A stretch of 63,584 nucleotides of DNA from Opitutales bacterium (GCA_018607135.1 JABBCA010000052.1:1-63584); one strand, 5' to 3'; shown: positions 38,270-49,309, counted from the stretch's first letter. Notes: generated by a model not told the origin, from the letters alone. Numbers and translations: made by a program.

Positions 38270-40201
38270 CTACTCAGCAACCGGCTCATTTTCCTTGATT
38301 GCATTCATCAATGCGCCCGAAGTAGCTTCGATGCCTAAACGAGACAGACGACTCGCTGGATATACATCCTGAGCCGCTAAGTATGCAGCCAAAGCACCCG
38401 CATAGTGACCAGATTCAAGCTGGCGATCCGCACGAGTTAAATGGATCACAAAGTCTGCCACTTGCGGTGCGAGATCCGCGCGCGCCCGATTCATTGGCGC
38501 GTCGTCTGGATTAATCTTCGCGGCTTCAACCAACAGTTCCCATGCCGCATAGTCGTTGCTTTGCTTCACTAACTCTTCAGACTGCTTTACCAGAAGATCA
38601 ATACGTGCCACTTGGTCAATGACTTCCATGAGCAGGGGCTGACGAACCTCGTCATCGGAAAGTGCAAAGCCCAAGTCCATGCGCCGCTCATAAATCGCGC
38701 GCGCATCTTTGCGGGCGTATAAATCATCAAAGACCTGCACTCCTTGTGAACCGGCTGTGGCGAGCTTAGTCGTCTCTTGTTGAAACTCACGAATCGACGG
38801 ATTCGAAGGCCAAATATCGATTGCATTTTGAAGCTCTGCACGGGCCTTATCAATGTCACCCAAATTACGATACTGAGACGCCGCAAACACTGCCATATCA
38901 CTCATACTCTTCGCGGTTTCCAAACTAGAAAGAATACGAGCTTCAGGAAAATCCTTAGCGAGTTTTGAGATTTCCGCGACCAAATCGGCGACACCATTAT
39001 AGTCCTTTGCTTCCGCTAAGTCGCCCGCTTCGATCATACCACGATACAAGTCCAATAAGTGGCGACGTTGCTTCACCGGGATCAAATTCAGCTCAGGAGA
39101 ATATTCTCCAAGGAAGAAAGTCTCTTGCAAGCGCTCCAGAGCGATCAAAGAACGCTCTTCAGCATAGGCAGTATTGACCGCGACCACACCTTTGTTAATG
39201 TCGTTAATCGCCTCACGAGAAACAAAGGCCATAGTATCGACTGTGAAGGTTAAATCCGTATTCGGAAAAAACGCTGACAGCTCATCTTTACCAACTTCCA
39301 ACTGCTGCTGAGAGCCCTTAAAGATCAACTGATAAAAGCTTGAAAGCACCAATGCATGCTGAAAACGGCGCTGCATAAAGAAGCTGACGATTTGACTCTG
39401 AAACTGGATTTTGGCCTGTAAGCCGTTCATCGCAGTCTGAGTTTCTAGCGCTATGATTTTCGCTTCGGTTTCAGCCAAATCAAGGGCTCGAAATGCGTCT
39501 TCAGCAGTTAGCGCACCTTCTGCGGAGTCGCCTTTTTTGACTTCGTCTTTATCACGCTGACGCTCACTGGTTTCGCGGAGTCGTTTTTCGCGTATACGAC
39601 GAAGAGTCGATTCACGATTCGCAACAATTTCCTGTTGAGTCACACGCACTAGCTCCAACTCGCGTTGAGACATTGAGATCCCACGACTCTCCTTGCGAAT
39701 ACGCCATGCATTAAAAACTTGGTTTGCGACGATGGTGCTGTTGCCACCATCCGCATCAAATCGAGAGGCACGAAAGAGCAACTCCCAGGTCTCAAATATT
39801 GCTTCATCACTGTTATTATTTTCAACTGACAATCGATCCATAATGTCAGTCATTAATAAAGCATACTCACGCTCGTCTGCGGTCGGAGATGTGAGTAAAA
39901 AGCGCTCAAAGCGCGCACGAAATGCACGTTGCTCAGAAAGGTTAAAACTGCGGCCCTTCCAAACGAAACTCCCCTCTTCAAAGTTCATCGAATCACTGGT
40001 CGGATCAAAAGCGCGATTGGCTGATTCTAGAAATGTGTTGCTTTCGAAAAAACCACTCGTGGGTGCCGAGCCACCAGCTTGTGCATTGGAACTGGGTGCC
40101 GCTGCTGACTGCTGAAACGCATTGGAAGGAACTCCCTGCCCCACTGATGTCGAGCTCAGAGCAAGCGCCCCGAGGCTAATATTTACGTAATGCTTCAACA
40201 T
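38270..40201 (-). CDS. Large exported protein of unknown function with TPR-like C-terminus
   Basis: Encodes 643 residues from the ATG at 40201 ([22 protein letters not shown] signal peptide); open frame upstream overlaps the lipoprotein gene. After an Ala/Ser/Gln-rich linker there is a helical body with a strongly charged coiled-coil-like stretch (about 190-260, [20 protein letters not shown]). The C-terminal third has helix pairs like TPR repeats (for example [22 protein letters not shown]). I do not recognise the family. It overlaps the lipoprotein by 26 bp, so the two are co-transcribed, probably with the ABC transporter upstream. Confidence 0.72.
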   Translation of the reverse strand: MLKHYVNISLGALALSSTSVGQGVPSNAFQQSAAAPSSNAQAGGSAPTSGFFESNTFLESANRAFDPTSDSMNFEEGSFVWKGRSFNLSEQRAFRARFERFLLTSPTADEREYALLMTDIMDRLSVENNNSDEAIFETWELLFRASRFDADGGNSTIVANQVFNAWRIRKESRGISMSQRELELVRVTQQEIVANRESTLRRIREKRLRETSERQRDKDEVKKGDSAEGALTAEDAFRALDLAETEAKIIALETQTAMNGLQAKIQFQSQIVSFFMQRRFQHALVLSSFYQLIFKGSQQQLEVGKDELSAFFPNTDLTFTVDTMAFVSREAINDINKGVVAVNTAYAEERSLIALERLQETFFLGEYSPELNLIPVKQRRHLLDLYRGMIEAGDLAEAKDYNGVADLVAEISKLAKDFPEARILSSLETAKSMSDMAVFAASQYRNLGDIDKARAELQNAIDIWPSNPSIREFQQETTKLATAGSQGVQVFDDLYARKDARAIYERRMDLGFALSDDEVRQPLLMEVIDQVARIDLLVKQSEELVKQSNDYAAWELLVEAAKINPDDAPMNRARADLAPQVADFVIHLTRADRQLESGHYAGALAAYLAAQDVYPASRLSRLGIEATSGALMNAIKENEPVAE

Positions 40202-40565
40202 AAACGAGCCCTCCTTCTTCAATGCGAACGCGCAACTCAAAGCGCTGCCCAATATGTATGTTATTTCCAACAGCATCTGGCACAAATACAGGCAAACGAA
40301 TCGAACTACCTTCAGGTATCACGGCCAAAATACGACCGACTTCTTTTTCCCATTTTATTTGTGAGTCAATCTGAGCTTTAACCGAATAGGTGTTGCCCAG
40401 AAAATCCACAGGATTCTCGAGATACTGTTTAGTGGGTAAAGTCTCCAAATTTGAAAAGTCACCATTGCTACAGCTAATAAACACTGAGGAGATGACCAAG
40501 AGTATCACGCAAAGCAGAGCTGACTGCAGCGACTTAGCGGATTTCTGACTGTTTGGGGGAATCAT
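40176..40565 (-). CDS. Small lipoprotein of unknown function
   Basis: A 129-residue protein. Hydrophobic residues 16-31 lead to a possible lipobox ending at Cys32 (VFISC), followed by SNGDFSN. The mature ~95 residues are beta-rich, with [17 protein letters not shown] and [21 protein letters not shown], giving an OB-fold impression. It lies between an ABCG-like transporter gene (43 bp upstream) and a large exported protein (overlap), so a shared envelope role is likely. No function is assigned. Confidence 0.68.
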   Translation of the reverse strand: MIPPNSQKSAKSLQSALLCVILLVISSVFISCSNGDFSNLETLPTKQYLENPVDFLGNTYSVKAQIDSQIKWEKEVGRILAVIPEGSSIRLPVFVPDAVGNNIHIGQRFELRVRIEEGGLVYVEALRKY

Positions 40566-40608
40566 GAATAGGTATCGGAAAAACGGAAAAGATGTTTCGG
40601 CAAAAGGG

Positions 40609-42270
40609 TTAGACCCAGCGTTTCTTGTGGCAACCCCAAAAGACCATCACAGAGCCAATCAGGAAATGCACCAGCAAGACTGCAACGGCCAACATCGGAA
40701 CTGGCACTAAATCGGTATTTTGCATACGATAGGCATCGTAAAAGCGCGTATCGATCATCGAACCGAAATAGCCGCTCCACCCCCAATAAGCGTTAATAAA
40801 GGGACGGCATACCCAAACCAGTGTTTCTGGAAGTGCTAAAACGATGCCGGATAAGGGCAATTGAAACCCGACGAGATAGACCGAGAGCAACGATGCCTTT
40901 TCGGCAGACTTAAAAATAGCCGAAAATCCGAGACATATCGCAGTCATAGAAACACAACTTAAGACCAGCACAATTGATTGAGGCACCCAAGGACCCGGAA
41001 AATCGCAAACACTTTTGACGAAGAAAGTCATCCAAAGCCCCTGCCCGATGGCAATGGCAGAGGTGAAGAGTAATTTACTAATCGCGTAGGCCTTAGGGCT
41101 CAGACCAGCAAACCGCTCTTTCTCGTAAAGATTTCGTTCTGCAGCAATTTCTCGCGCACCATTATTGCTGCCCATCAAGGTCAGTAAAATCACTTGAAAG
41201 AGTATCAATCCAGTGACTAAGGAAGCCGTCTCCAAAGCATCAATGCGAAAGCGGAGATTGTCCTGCATCTGCTCTAAAAAACCTGCACCAGAATTCATCG
41301 CCATCCCTCGTAACTGCGGCAGACCATCCAATGCAAAAATCGCAACCAATAAGGGGAATCCTAAAGTGATTCCAAGTGTAAGCAACCAATAGCCGCGATC
41401 ACGTTTAAAGAGCACCGCTTTACGTTTTAACAGCGTGTAGGTTTGACTGACTGCACTAGGAATCTGTGTCGGAACCACGTCGCCCCCTACAGCATCCACT
41501 TGCTGCAACTCGTCAAGCACCTCGGGATCCCAACGCTCCCGCCAAAATGCGAGAGGATGCTCGTTTAGTTTATCATATAAATGTAGTGCATCTGGTATCT
41601 CGAAATATGCATTTAATGCGTCAAGCGAACCTTGAAAGACCACTGCACCCGAATAGACGACAGTGATCCAATCAAAAAACTCCAGTTTCGCGAGATTATG
41701 AATGATGCAAATAAAACTTTTAGCACGCTCATCGCGTAAGCGCTGTAAAACCGTTAAAATCTGGTCTTCGGAGCGAGGATCCAAGCCACTAGTCACCTCG
41801 TCACAGACCATCGTCTCTGGATCACCGACCAGCTCCAAGCCGAGCCCTAAACGACGCAATTGCCCACCACTCAAGCTATCCACTCGCTTAGTCCGATGCT
41901 CGCCGAGGCCGATGCGCTTAAGAATCTCCTCAAGTCTTTCAATCTTGGCCGCTTTGTCCACGACACAAAGATCCAGCGCATAGCGCAGCGCTTCTTCCAC
42001 TCGTAGCCGCTCATGAGCAATACTAAATTGCGGTGCAAATGAAAGCTTACCCTGCAAATCGGCACTATCGCGAATCGGCTTATCTCCATAGTGAACATCC
42101 CCCGTGCTCGGCAAAATACCCAACATCGCCTTAACCAGTGTGGTCTTACCGCAGCCAGATGGACCAATCACGGCATTCAAAGCATTTCCCTTAAATCCAG
42201 CATTGGCACGATCCAAGATACGCGTTTTATTCGCACCCACTTCAACCGACAACTCCTTACAAGATAACAT
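40609..42270 (-). CDS. ABC transporter, ATPase fused to ABC2-type membrane domain (ABCG-like)
   Basis: Encodes 553 residues from the ATG at 42270. The N-terminal ATPase has Walker [10 protein letters not shown] (36-44), signature LSGGQ (133-137) and Walker B MVCDE (154-158). The C-terminal ~270 residues carry about six membrane spans of the ABC2/ABCG type. The nucleotide-binding-first order is that of ABCG half-transporters, which work as dimers and usually export lipids or hydrophobic compounds. It leads a minus-strand run with a lipoprotein and a large exported protein. The substrate is unknown. Confidence 0.88.
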   Translation of the reverse strand: MLSCKELSVEVGANKTRILDRANAGFKGNALNAVIGPSGCGKTTLVKAMLGILPSTGDVHYGDKPIRDSADLQGKLSFAPQFSIAHERLRVEEALRYALDLCVVDKAAKIERLEEILKRIGLGEHRTKRVDSLSGGQLRRLGLGLELVGDPETMVCDEVTSGLDPRSEDQILTVLQRLRDERAKSFICIIHNLAKLEFFDWITVVYSGAVVFQGSLDALNAYFEIPDALHLYDKLNEHPLAFWRERWDPEVLDELQQVDAVGGDVVPTQIPSAVSQTYTLLKRKAVLFKRDRGYWLLTLGITLGFPLLVAIFALDGLPQLRGMAMNSGAGFLEQMQDNLRFRIDALETASLVTGLILFQVILLTLMGSNNGAREIAAERNLYEKERFAGLSPKAYAISKLLFTSAIAIGQGLWMTFFVKSVCDFPGPWVPQSIVLVLSCVSMTAICLGFSAIFKSAEKASLLSVYLVGFQLPLSGIVLALPETLVWVCRPFINAYWGWSGYFGSMIDTRFYDAYRMQNTDLVPVPMLAVAVLLVHFLIGSVMVFWGCHKKRWV

Positions 42271-42321
42271 TCGCGACAAATTAACTTTGCGCACGATGTA
42301 ATGGCTAGCATTTTAATTTTT

Positions 42322-42960
42322 ATGTCACCTTTATTTAAAAAAACTGCCCTCGCACTCCTTTGCACCGCCAGCACCTCATTGAGTGCTGTAACTGTAGATT
42401 CAAAAGGTATTAATAACAAATCAATCTTCGGAATCAGCTTTGCCGACCAAACTCGTGACTATATTGCTCAAGAAAAATCGATTTCCTCCATTTCGACACA
42501 ACAATACATCACTACCAGTTTTAACGTCCTTGAGCTGAATATCGTAACCGACGGTGCCGCACTCGTGCGTATCTATCACAGTCGAGCTATTAAGCCCGGC
42601 GAACTACAAGAAGCACTCGGCAATGGCGTCAGTGCAGCGGGTGCTCCTGGTAGTAGTATCATTCAACGACCACTTCCTCCCCGAGTGCAAAAGCTAGCGG
42701 ATCGCGCCAATGGGGTGCAAGAAGCTGTGACGAGTTCAACTGTGATTAAGGACTATCCCCACGCAACACATGCGCACACCGTAGAATATAGAGTCTCCAG
42801 TCGTATCGAACTGCTGGACCTTTATAATAAATTAAGACAGCACTGGCTGAAAGAGCCCGCTTTTTTCGAAGACGGTCAAATCGTCAGTCAAGAGAACGCA
42901 ATCGATAAAGAAATGAAGCCACGCAGTTTGGGCGGCACCTTGTTTAAGGTGGAGAAGTAG
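42322..42960 (+). CDS. Small exported protein of unknown function
   Basis: Encodes 212 residues from the ATG at 42322, giving the clean signal peptide MSPLFKKTALALLCTASTSLSA; an ATG seven codons upstream (42301) is an alternative. The mature protein has no recognised domain. It is polar, with a basic middle (RPLPPRVQKLADRANGV) and no membrane span. It is divergent from the ABC transporter gene with only about 50 bp between starts, so they share a promoter region. Confidence 0.65.
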   Translation: MSPLFKKTALALLCTASTSLSAVTVDSKGINNKSIFGISFADQTRDYIAQEKSISSISTQQYITTSFNVLELNIVTDGAALVRIYHSRAIKPGELQEALGNGVSAAGAPGSSIIQRPLPPRVQKLADRANGVQEAVTSSTVIKDYPHATHAHTVEYRVSSRIELLDLYNKLRQHWLKEPAFFEDGQIVSQENAIDKEMKPRSLGGTLFKVEK

Positions 42961-43076
42961 AGCGGATCATCAATCGATTAAAAGGAAGGCCAACTGCATG
43001 CCAAGGCATCGCTTCAGCGGCAGCTGGTTCACAGTTTCCGTATCCTTGCGGCACTTTAGCATAAGCACTCATCCAA

Positions 43077-43556
43077 ATGGATACTAATAGGCCAAATCGA
43101 AAACATCCATCTCGACTTGAGCTTCTCGATAAAGGCAACCGCTCAAACATTATTTTCGTTACTGTCTGCACGAAGCAACGCACACCACAACTCAACAATC
43201 TAGAATTTCAACAAGCACTAATCAATGCGTGGGATACATCCGACCACTGGAAAGTCGGTAAATATATGATCATGCCAGATCATATTCACTTCTTCTGTTC
43301 TCCAAATTCACATCCACCAAGTTCTTTGCGAAATTGGATTAAATTTTGGAAACGCAAAACCTCACAAGAAATAGGTAGAACTAACCATTCCTCTCTATGG
43401 CAAACCGACTGCTGGGATCGACAGGTCCGAAACGGATCTGCTTATACCGAAAAGTGGGCTTATGTTTTACAGAATCCTGTCAGAGCAGGGTTAGTTTCAA
43501 ATTCAGATGAGTGGCCATATCAAGGCGAGTTAAATTCATTAGTCTGGCATGACTGA
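43077..43556 (+). CDS. RAYT, REP-associated tyrosine transposase (Y1/IS200-like)
   Basis: A 159-residue single-copy HUH transposase-type protein. The metal-binding HUH motif is MPDHIHFF (H69, H71), and the catalytic tyrosine is probably Y123 or Y129 in the stretch before LQNPVRAGLV, a hallmark of RAYTs. Residues WDRQVRNGSAYTEKWAYVL fit the family. RAYTs act on REP hairpins rather than as free insertion sequences, and two REP-like hairpins lie directly downstream (43565-43633 and 43765-43829). The final codons (SLVWHD then stop) are repeated as SLVWHE then stop in a tandem duplication further on. Confidence 0.9.
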   Translation: MDTNRPNRKHPSRLELLDKGNRSNIIFVTVCTKQRTPQLNNLEFQQALINAWDTSDHWKVGKYMIMPDHIHFFCSPNSHPPSSLRNWIKFWKRKTSQEIGRTNHSSLWQTDCWDRQVRNGSAYTEKWAYVLQNPVRAGLVSNSDEWPYQGELNSLVWHD

Positions 43557-43564
43557 GACAACGT

Positions 43565-43633
43565 GCGGCAGTTGGGGACAACCGCCCTCCAAACTTGAAG
43601 CATCATGGGAGGGCAACTGTCCCCAGTTGCCGC
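43565..43633. repeat. REP hairpin 1
   Basis: Imperfect 26-nt arms (43565-43590 and 43608-43633) sharing GCGGCA/TGCCGC ends, GGGGACA/TGTCCCC and GCCCTCC/GGAGGGC pairs around a 17-nt loop. It starts 8 bp after the RAYT stop. Confidence 0.85.
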
Positions 43634-43635
43634 GC

Positions 43636-43710
43636 TACTTGGGCAATTGCTAGCCTTACGAACGAGCTTGGTAAATCCTGAACGACAACCACCAGAGTCT
43701 TTCCGTAAAC
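43636..43710 (-). pseudogene. Duplicated, decayed 3' tail of the VWA gene
   Basis: Minus-strand translation gives RKDSGGCRSGFTKLVRKAS, matching the true VWA C-terminus [20 protein letters not shown] one-base indel just before the stop puts it out of frame. It is a fragment of about 25 codons with no start and is not expected to be translated. Confidence 0.8.
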
Positions 43711-43764
43711 CACCGATAGCTAATCTCATTAGTCTGGCACGAGTGATCATCCTACCACGCACAC

Positions 43765-43829
43765 GGCGGTTGGGGACAACCGCCCTCCCAAAATAAAACA
43801 ATTGGGAGGGCCACTGTCTCAGTTGCCGC
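43765..43829. repeat. REP hairpin 2
   Basis: Arms at 43765-43790 and 43803-43829 share GGTTGGGGACAACCGCCCTC-type sequence with hairpin 1, though the loop is shorter and AT-rich. It ends 1 bp before the stop codon of the VWA gene and may act as its terminator or mRNA-stabilising structure. Confidence 0.83.
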
Positions 43830-43830
43830 G

Positions 43831-46095
43831 CTACTGACTGAGCTCGCCAGCCTTGCGAACCAGATCAATAAACTCTGAACGATGACCTCCGATATCCTTG
43901 CCTTGAGCTTTCAGAGCCAACTCGCGGATTTCACCAAATCCATAGTCTTCAGCAGACTCAGAACTGGAAAGCTTCAAACCAAATGCTGCAACTGCAGCTG
44001 AGAAGCGTAAATCCTCACTGGACTGATTCATCTCATTGATTTCATCGCTGCTCACTGCGTGCGTGATCAATTTGCTCACATCCCCATCGGGTTGCTTGTA
44101 GCGAAGTTTCACTGTCGCGACTTCACTTGGGACGAGTTCAGTTTCAGCAGCTGCTTGGTAGCGTAGTGTATCCACACCCGGAAGTTCTATATCGGCACTT
44201 GGCGGAACAATCTCATAGAGTGCCACCACGGTATGCCCGGGGCCAATATCGCCGGCTTTCTTGGCATCGTTGTTAAAATCCTCAGCTTTCAGCCGGCGAT
44301 TCTCGTATCCAATCAAACGATACGCTTTCACCTGAGCAGAGTTAAACTCCACTTGAATTTTCACATCCTTAGCAATTTTAAAGATATTACTCGCAAGGTC
44401 TTCTAGAAAGACCTTACGTGCCTCAGTTTGACTATCGACATAGGCATAGGTGCCCTTCCCTTTATTGGATAAGGTCTCTAACATACCGTCTTTGTAGTTC
44501 CCCATACCGAAGCCAAGCACTGTTAAAGAGACACCTTCGTCGGCTTGCTCTTCAGCAATCGTTGCTAAATCACCACGGTGGGTAGTGCCGACATTAAAGT
44601 CACCATCGGTGCAGAGAATCACTCGATTATTACCACCTTCGATGAAGTGCTTACGAGCAGTCTTGTAAGCGAGTTCAATACCTGCACCTGCATTCGTCGA
44701 GCCACCAGCCTTTAGGTTATTCAAGGCATACTCAATGGTTTCGTGATTATTGGCAGTCGTGGATGGAAGCACCAAACCAGAAGCACCCGCATACACAACG
44801 ATTGCAACGCGGTCACGCTCGTCGAGTCGGCGAATCAAAAGACCCATGGCTTCTTTCACTAAAGGCAACTTGTTCTGCTGATTCATCGAGCCCGATACAT
44901 CGAGTAAAAACACCAAGTTCGACGCAGGACGTTCTTCCCAAGGCATTTCGTAGCCCTTCAGCGCAATCCGTAGCAGGCGATTCTCAGAATTCCATGGAGC
45001 ATAGCTTTGCGCCATATGAACCGCAAACGGATCGCCGCCCTCTTCAAGCGACTCTGAAGGTGCGGCATCACTGTAATTGAAGTAGTTAATCAACTCTTCG
45101 ATACGCACTGCATCCGCAGGGGGTAATTGACCTTGATTTAAGAAGCGGCGCACATTCGCATAACTCGCGGTATCGACATCGATTGAAAAAGTCGAAAGTG
45201 GAGCCACCAAGGGCGAACGGAAATCAGTTTCTTCAATTACATCGTAGGTCTCAGTGTTAAACTTAGGATCTAACTGCGGTTTTGGCTGTAGTTCAGGGAA
45301 GCAGCCGCCCTCGGCTATGGAGAAACGATCCACCAATGCTGGCGATGCGACTTGCTTCGCCAATGAGACTCGGCCTGCTGTGGCCTGCTGGGATCCTCTC
45401 GATAGCGTCACTCCTGTTCCTGTAACCAAGTTGCTATAACCTGATGATGACGCAGAAGCGCCCAATGCAACACTATCGGCTAACTCCTCATACTCCACGG
45501 CAGATGCCTCAACTGTAGGTGCTTGTTGCAGGTCTAACTTAAGTTTAGTGGACGCTGAAGCGACCGCACTATCCTCATCTTTTGGTGCGTTCATTTCCAT
45601 GATCATTCTTGGCGCGGCTGTTGGAGCTGGCTCAAGGTTTTTTGCATTGATCGGCATTGGAGTGCCTTCGATGAGCTCTGCAGGAATAGAGACGTCAACT
45701 TCACGGTATTCCTTCGATCCCTGAGCATCTGCACGTTCTGGAGCTTGAAAGGTATAGTCCTCTTCCTTCTGTAGGAGTTGTGGCACGAGTAAAATAGCCA
45801 GCAATGCAATCGCAGCCGCACTGCTCAAAACAGGCCAACTCAATAAGCGACCAACGGGCTTTTCATTACGAGGCTCGACCTCCATAGCAGCCTTTTCAAA
45901 CTCACTCAATTCTGGAGCGACTTCATCGGCAAAGCTCGCGCCAAGCAGGTCACCCATTTCTTGAATCGCTGCAACGGCTTGCTGTAATTCGGGCGATTCC
46001 TTGACGGCTGCTTCGATTTCTTTGCGCTCTTGTTCATCTGCGATTTCACCGAGCGCGTAAGCGGTGATGCGTGGGTCTTCTGGTAAAAGTTTCAT
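43831..46095 (-). CDS. VWA-domain (YfbK-like) protein with anti-sigma-like N-terminus
   Basis: A 754-residue protein. Residues 1-85 look like a cytosolic anti-sigma-type domain ([18 protein letters not shown]). One membrane span follows (~88-107). Then comes an Ala/Pro-rich linker, the YfbK N-terminal region ([17 protein letters not shown]), a VWA domain with MIDAS motif DVSGSM (D399, S401, S403), and a DUF3520-like C-terminus. It starts 23 bp after the ECF sigma gene and has a real Shine-Dalgarno (AGGAG, about 10 bp before the ATG), unusual here. The pair looks like sigma factor plus membrane-bound controller sensing the envelope. The substrate or ligand of the VWA domain is unknown. Confidence 0.88.
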   Translation of the reverse strand: MKLLPEDPRITAYALGEIADEQERKEIEAAVKESPELQQAVAAIQEMGDLLGASFADEVAPELSEFEKAAMEVEPRNEKPVGRLLSWPVLSSAAAIALLAILLVPQLLQKEEDYTFQAPERADAQGSKEYREVDVSIPAELIEGTPMPINAKNLEPAPTAAPRMIMEMNAPKDEDSAVASASTKLKLDLQQAPTVEASAVEYEELADSVALGASASSSGYSNLVTGTGVTLSRGSQQATAGRVSLAKQVASPALVDRFSIAEGGCFPELQPKPQLDPKFNTETYDVIEETDFRSPLVAPLSTFSIDVDTASYANVRRFLNQGQLPPADAVRIEELINYFNYSDAAPSESLEEGGDPFAVHMAQSYAPWNSENRLLRIALKGYEMPWEERPASNLVFLLDVSGSMNQQNKLPLVKEAMGLLIRRLDERDRVAIVVYAGASGLVLPSTTANNHETIEYALNNLKAGGSTNAGAGIELAYKTARKHFIEGGNNRVILCTDGDFNVGTTHRGDLATIAEEQADEGVSLTVLGFGMGNYKDGMLETLSNKGKGTYAYVDSQTEARKVFLEDLASNIFKIAKDVKIQVEFNSAQVKAYRLIGYENRRLKAEDFNNDAKKAGDIGPGHTVVALYEIVPPSADIELPGVDTLRYQAAAETELVPSEVATVKLRYKQPDGDVSKLITHAVSSDEINEMNQSSEDLRFSAAVAAFGLKLSSSESAEDYGFGEIRELALKAQGKDIGGHRSEFIDLVRKAGELSQ

Positions 46096-46118
46096 TGTAT
46101 TACTATCTCCTGGTTGAA

Positions 46119-46640
46119 TTACTCTCCTACAGCAGCGACTCGCGTGCGGAGGGTTTGGATGGCGGTGTGCAGTAGAAAGCCAACATTGGTGACGGATAGC
46201 TCGGTCACGGCGGCGATTTCTTTATAGCTCATTCCATTTTGGAATTTAAGGCGCACGACTTCTTGCTGATTCTCGGGCAACGACTGCATCATTTGCACAA
46301 TGCGCGCATGACTATCGTGTTGCTCGGCTTGAACCTGTGGACTCGGCGACTCGACTGGAGTCTGCTCTGAGATGGCATCGTTCATCGGTTGCATGCGGCC
46401 CCCCTTCCGATAGATATCGAGAGATCGATTGCGGCAGACTTTAAAGAGCCAAGCTCTTTCATGGCCTTCGATGGTCGCGCGCGGTTCCTTCCAAAGCTTG
46501 AGGAAGACATCCTGGACAACATCCTTCGCGAGATCTGGATCGCGAAGAATGGACGTCGCATACCTAGTAAGGTCTGCGGCATGGGTGTCCACGAGGGAAC
46601 GCACCCATTGAGATTGAGAAATCCGTTGTTCATTTTTCAT
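46119..46640 (-). CDS. ECF-type RNA polymerase sigma factor
   Basis: A 173-residue sigma-70 family ECF factor. Region 2 covers about residues 12-80 ([16 protein letters not shown] and [20 protein letters not shown]). After a linker, region 4 covers about 115-170 ([37 protein letters not shown]). It is immediately upstream of the VWA gene whose N-terminus resembles an anti-sigma domain. The promoter of this pair probably contains its own recognition sequence, which I could not define. Confidence 0.93.
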   Translation of the reverse strand: MKNEQRISQSQWVRSLVDTHAADLTRYATSILRDPDLAKDVVQDVFLKLWKEPRATIEGHERAWLFKVCRNRSLDIYRKGGRMQPMNDAISEQTPVESPSPQVQAEQHDSHARIVQMMQSLPENQQEVVRLKFQNGMSYKEIAAVTELSVTNVGFLLHTAIQTLRTRVAAVGE

Positions 46641-46737
46641 TGTGATTTTATTGAGTCAGCCGGCAGCGCTACCAAGCGGTTTCACAAGAACTACGCGCCA
46701 GAAAAACTTTTATTAGAAAAAGTTTTTCGGACACGGA

Positions 46738-46820
46738 ACGTTGAACATCGATCGTCCAACTTTGAATTTTAAACTGAATTGCACTCAACATTGCACGTTC
46801 GATGTTCAATGTTGGACGTT
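46738..46820. repeat. Short intergenic repeat modules
   Basis: The modules TTGAACATCGA and CGTCCAAC occur at 46741-46760 and again, inverted and in swapped order, at 46799-46818, in the 183-bp gap between the ECF sigma and ligase genes. Related GTTCGACCTTCAACG-type text appears at 50654-50670. Probably a decayed repetitive element. Confidence 0.45.
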
Positions 46821-46823
46821 CCC

Positions 46824-48473
46824 CTACGATTCGAGTGCTAATTGTTGAATCGCCTTCAAATCGAGCTTCCCGGTCACCAAAGTCGGGATGAGGTCTATCT
46901 GCTTGAGTTCCTTGGGAATCCAAAGATTGGGTAAACCTGCTTCGGTCAACCGCTGACGAACATCGTTGAGATCGATCGCCAACTCTTCGGCAGCAATTAA
47001 GACCAGTGCTTCCCCTTTCGACTCATCGGGCCTACCTGCCACAGCAAGCATTGGAAACTCAGATTCCAACAAATCGTAGGCTTCAAAAAGCGCTTGCTCA
47101 ATTGTTCCGTGCGGCACCATTTCTCCACCAATCTTTGAAAAGCGAGACAAACGACCTTCAATATACAAAAATCCATCTGCATCAAAACGAGCGAGATCAC
47201 CAGTAATAAACCATTCGTCCTGCTTTACGGCGGATGTGCGCTCACTATCGTCTAAATATCCGCAAAAAATATTCGGACCTTTCAGAATCAATAGACCCGT
47301 CTCCTCGACCGACAACTCTTCACGAGTTTCGGGGTGTAAGAGCTTAGCGCAATGCCCAGGCATTAGACGCCCAACCGAGCCACGACGATTCCCCTCATTG
47401 GATTCTCCTGGATACGTGCCTCCACGTGGCGCATGCGGCAGATTCACACTGACTACTGGTGCGGTCTCAGTGAGACCATAGCCCTCTAAATAAGTGCTAC
47501 CAAATGTCTGCTCCCAAAGATCTGCAAAGCCATCTGGAGTCTTTTCAGCACCTGCGATGACATATTTCAGCGACTTCAATTGCTCGGGCTTCACTCGCTT
47601 CAAGTAAGGCTTAAAAAAGGTCGGTGTGCCGAGTAGTATGGAAGCAGACTCTTGCTCTATCGCTTCAGCTGTCTTCTTCACCTCTAGCGGTGAAGGTAAG
47701 GTCACTACGCCGCACCCACGCAGCAGCGGATACCAGAGTGCTACGGTAAACCCAAAACTATGAAAGATCGGAAGGTTTGCGATCAGCTTCTCGTCAGTCG
47801 GCAACAGTCCTGAGGCATCAATCTGAGCACAATTACCAAGAATATTTCTATGAGAGAGCACCACGCCTTTCGGTTCGCCCGAGCTGCCACTAGTAAAGAG
47901 CAACGCCGCTTCATGCTTATCTCCCACTGAAGGCACCTTCAGGCACTTAGCCAAAAACTTCGCTGGAAGCAGATATATTGCCGCTAACATGCCCACCGCC
48001 TTGACTCGTGGTAAGGACTTTAGCTCTTCGACAATATCGACCACACCTGTCTCGGGCCACGGAAATGCCGGCATTTTCATCTGCACCCGCTCGGTCGACA
48101 AAATACAATCGATATCTGCTTTTCGCATGCAAGCTTCAGCACTCGTATGTCCGAGCGTGAAATTCAGATTTACAGGCACTTTGCCTGCGAGCACGACCGC
48201 TAGATTTGCAATATACCCACCAAGCCCCGGCGGAAAAATTATCCCAACACGTGGTTTCTGAGTCCATGTTTTGACGCGTTTCGAAATCAACCAAGACGCT
48301 GCCAGTAAGAAGCCAGACTTCATCTCGCGCCGCTGTAGGGTGCGGTCAACAATCAACACCCGGCCCGGCTGACGCGCCAGCGCGATAAAACTTTGTAAGG
48401 CTAGGTGGCTCTTCAGTTCTGGCTGAGTTTGAAAAGCCTGTTCGTTGATGTCTAAAATTTTCGGGGCAGTCAT
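46824..48473 (-). CDS. Acyl-activating AMP ligase, Aas-like
   Basis: A 549-residue ANL-superfamily ligase. ATP motif [13 protein letters not shown] is at 191-203, the A5 motif is [15 protein letters not shown], and the C-terminal hinge reads [31 protein letters not shown]. These resemble the ligase half of E. coli Aas, acyl-ACP synthetase/lyso-phospholipid acyltransferase, more than a medium-chain CoA ligase. No acyltransferase half is fused. It probably activates fatty acids for membrane lipid recycling. It starts 2 bp after the upstream SHD1-like gene stop. Confidence 0.85.
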   Translation of the reverse strand: MTAPKILDINEQAFQTQPELKSHLALQSFIALARQPGRVLIVDRTLQRREMKSGFLLAASWLISKRVKTWTQKPRVGIIFPPGLGGYIANLAVVLAGKVPVNLNFTLGHTSAEACMRKADIDCILSTERVQMKMPAFPWPETGVVDIVEELKSLPRVKAVGMLAAIYLLPAKFLAKCLKVPSVGDKHEAALLFTSGSSGEPKGVVLSHRNILGNCAQIDASGLLPTDEKLIANLPIFHSFGFTVALWYPLLRGCGVVTLPSPLEVKKTAEAIEQESASILLGTPTFFKPYLKRVKPEQLKSLKYVIAGAEKTPDGFADLWEQTFGSTYLEGYGLTETAPVVSVNLPHAPRGGTYPGESNEGNRRGSVGRLMPGHCAKLLHPETREELSVEETGLLILKGPNIFCGYLDDSERTSAVKQDEWFITGDLARFDADGFLYIEGRLSRFSKIGGEMVPHGTIEQALFEAYDLLESEFPMLAVAGRPDESKGEALVLIAAEELAIDLNDVRQRLTEAGLPNLWIPKELKQIDLIPTLVTGKLDLKAIQQLALES

Positions 48474-48475
48474 GA

Positions 48476-49267
48476 CTACTGCACGAAATAGGAATTCGGC
48501 CTCGCATTCAACTTATGATTCAAATCTTCGTCGTAGATTTCGCCAGCCTTACAATTCATAATCATCTTCATATTAGACAGATATTTTGTCTTTGAGGCAC
48601 GTGTGTGTGTAATCTCTCCTTTAGAATTTTTAATCACGACGATATACCCTTCATACTCATAGCCATAAGCATAATCGTAATTACTATAGTCACTGTCATA
48701 TTCATAGACCCGCAAACGAAACGCATCACTCTCTAAAATGGTATCACCGCGATCCAAAAAATCAGATTTCATCGTGGATGCTGAAACGATCAACTTTTGG
48801 TGTTTGTATTCTAAATCTTCAGCAACAATCACTACCCGTATCGTATTCCCCTTGAAGGTCAGTAATTCATCATTACGGATCAAAACTTCTGGAAAGAAAG
48901 ACTTTGTTTTATCATCCACACGGTAATACCAATCGTAGCGAGCATTGTCGCGGGACTTGCGATTCATTTTCGCACTGATTTCTATTCGTGAATCTGGCTG
49001 CAATAGCAACTTATCAGCCTGAACGCCCTTCCACCATTTGCGAATACGCTTTCGATCATCAATACTGAATGCATCGAGCCGCGCCTCAATTTTATTGCCA
49101 GCACGCATACGGAGCGTCACGACCTGCCCCGCCTTGTCCAATTCAAGCAATTCTGCCTCTAGTGACTGACCAGCTTCATTGGTAAACGTCTCGAACTCAG
49201 CAAACACCAAATGCGGCAGCAAAAGGCAGAAGATGAAAATGACGGGAGCGATTAGAAGCTTTACCAT
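48476..49267 (-). CDS. Exported protein with SHD1-like N-terminal domain
   Basis: A 263-residue protein with signal peptide (1-23, ending LVFA). Residues ~25-80 ([43 protein letters not shown]-type text, with KRIRKWW) resemble the SHD1-like domain common in Verrucomicrobia and Planctomycetes exported proteins. The remaining ~180 residues, including a Tyr/Asp-rich patch ([19 protein letters not shown]), match no family I know. It sits between obg (42 bp) and the AMP ligase (2 bp) on the same strand. Confidence 0.7.
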   Translation of the reverse strand: MVKLLIAPVIFIFCLLLPHLVFAEFETFTNEAGQSLEAELLELDKAGQVVTLRMRAGNKIEARLDAFSIDDRKRIRKWWKGVQADKLLLQPDSRIEISAKMNRKSRDNARYDWYYRVDDKTKSFFPEVLIRNDELLTFKGNTIRVVIVAEDLEYKHQKLIVSASTMKSDFLDRGDTILESDAFRLRVYEYDSDYSNYDYAYGYEYEGYIVVIKNSKGEITHTRASKTKYLSNMKMIMNCKAGEIYDEDLNHKLNARPNSYFVQ

Positions 49268-49309
49268 AACTCGTTAGTTAGATGGCTCCTCCGTATAAAT
49301 CAAATGAAA

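Larger units (their letters stand above)
43533..43912. repeat. Tandem duplication spanning RAYT tail, REP hairpin and VWA-gene tail
   Basis: Two units with a period of roughly 190-200 bp. Each has, in order: the RAYT end (ATTAGTCTGGCA), a REP hairpin and the 3' tail of the VWA gene with its stop (CGCGCTACT). Unit 1 runs from about 43533 and unit 2 from about 43723 into the intact VWA gene. The units have diverged by point changes and small indels. Confidence 0.75.

Noticed and set aside
43520-43801. Minus-strand open frame of 93 codons downstream of the RAYT
   Set aside because: It runs through both REP hairpins and the decayed VWA tail; the part resembling protein is only the duplicated VWA end. 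I call the fragment a pseudogene instead.
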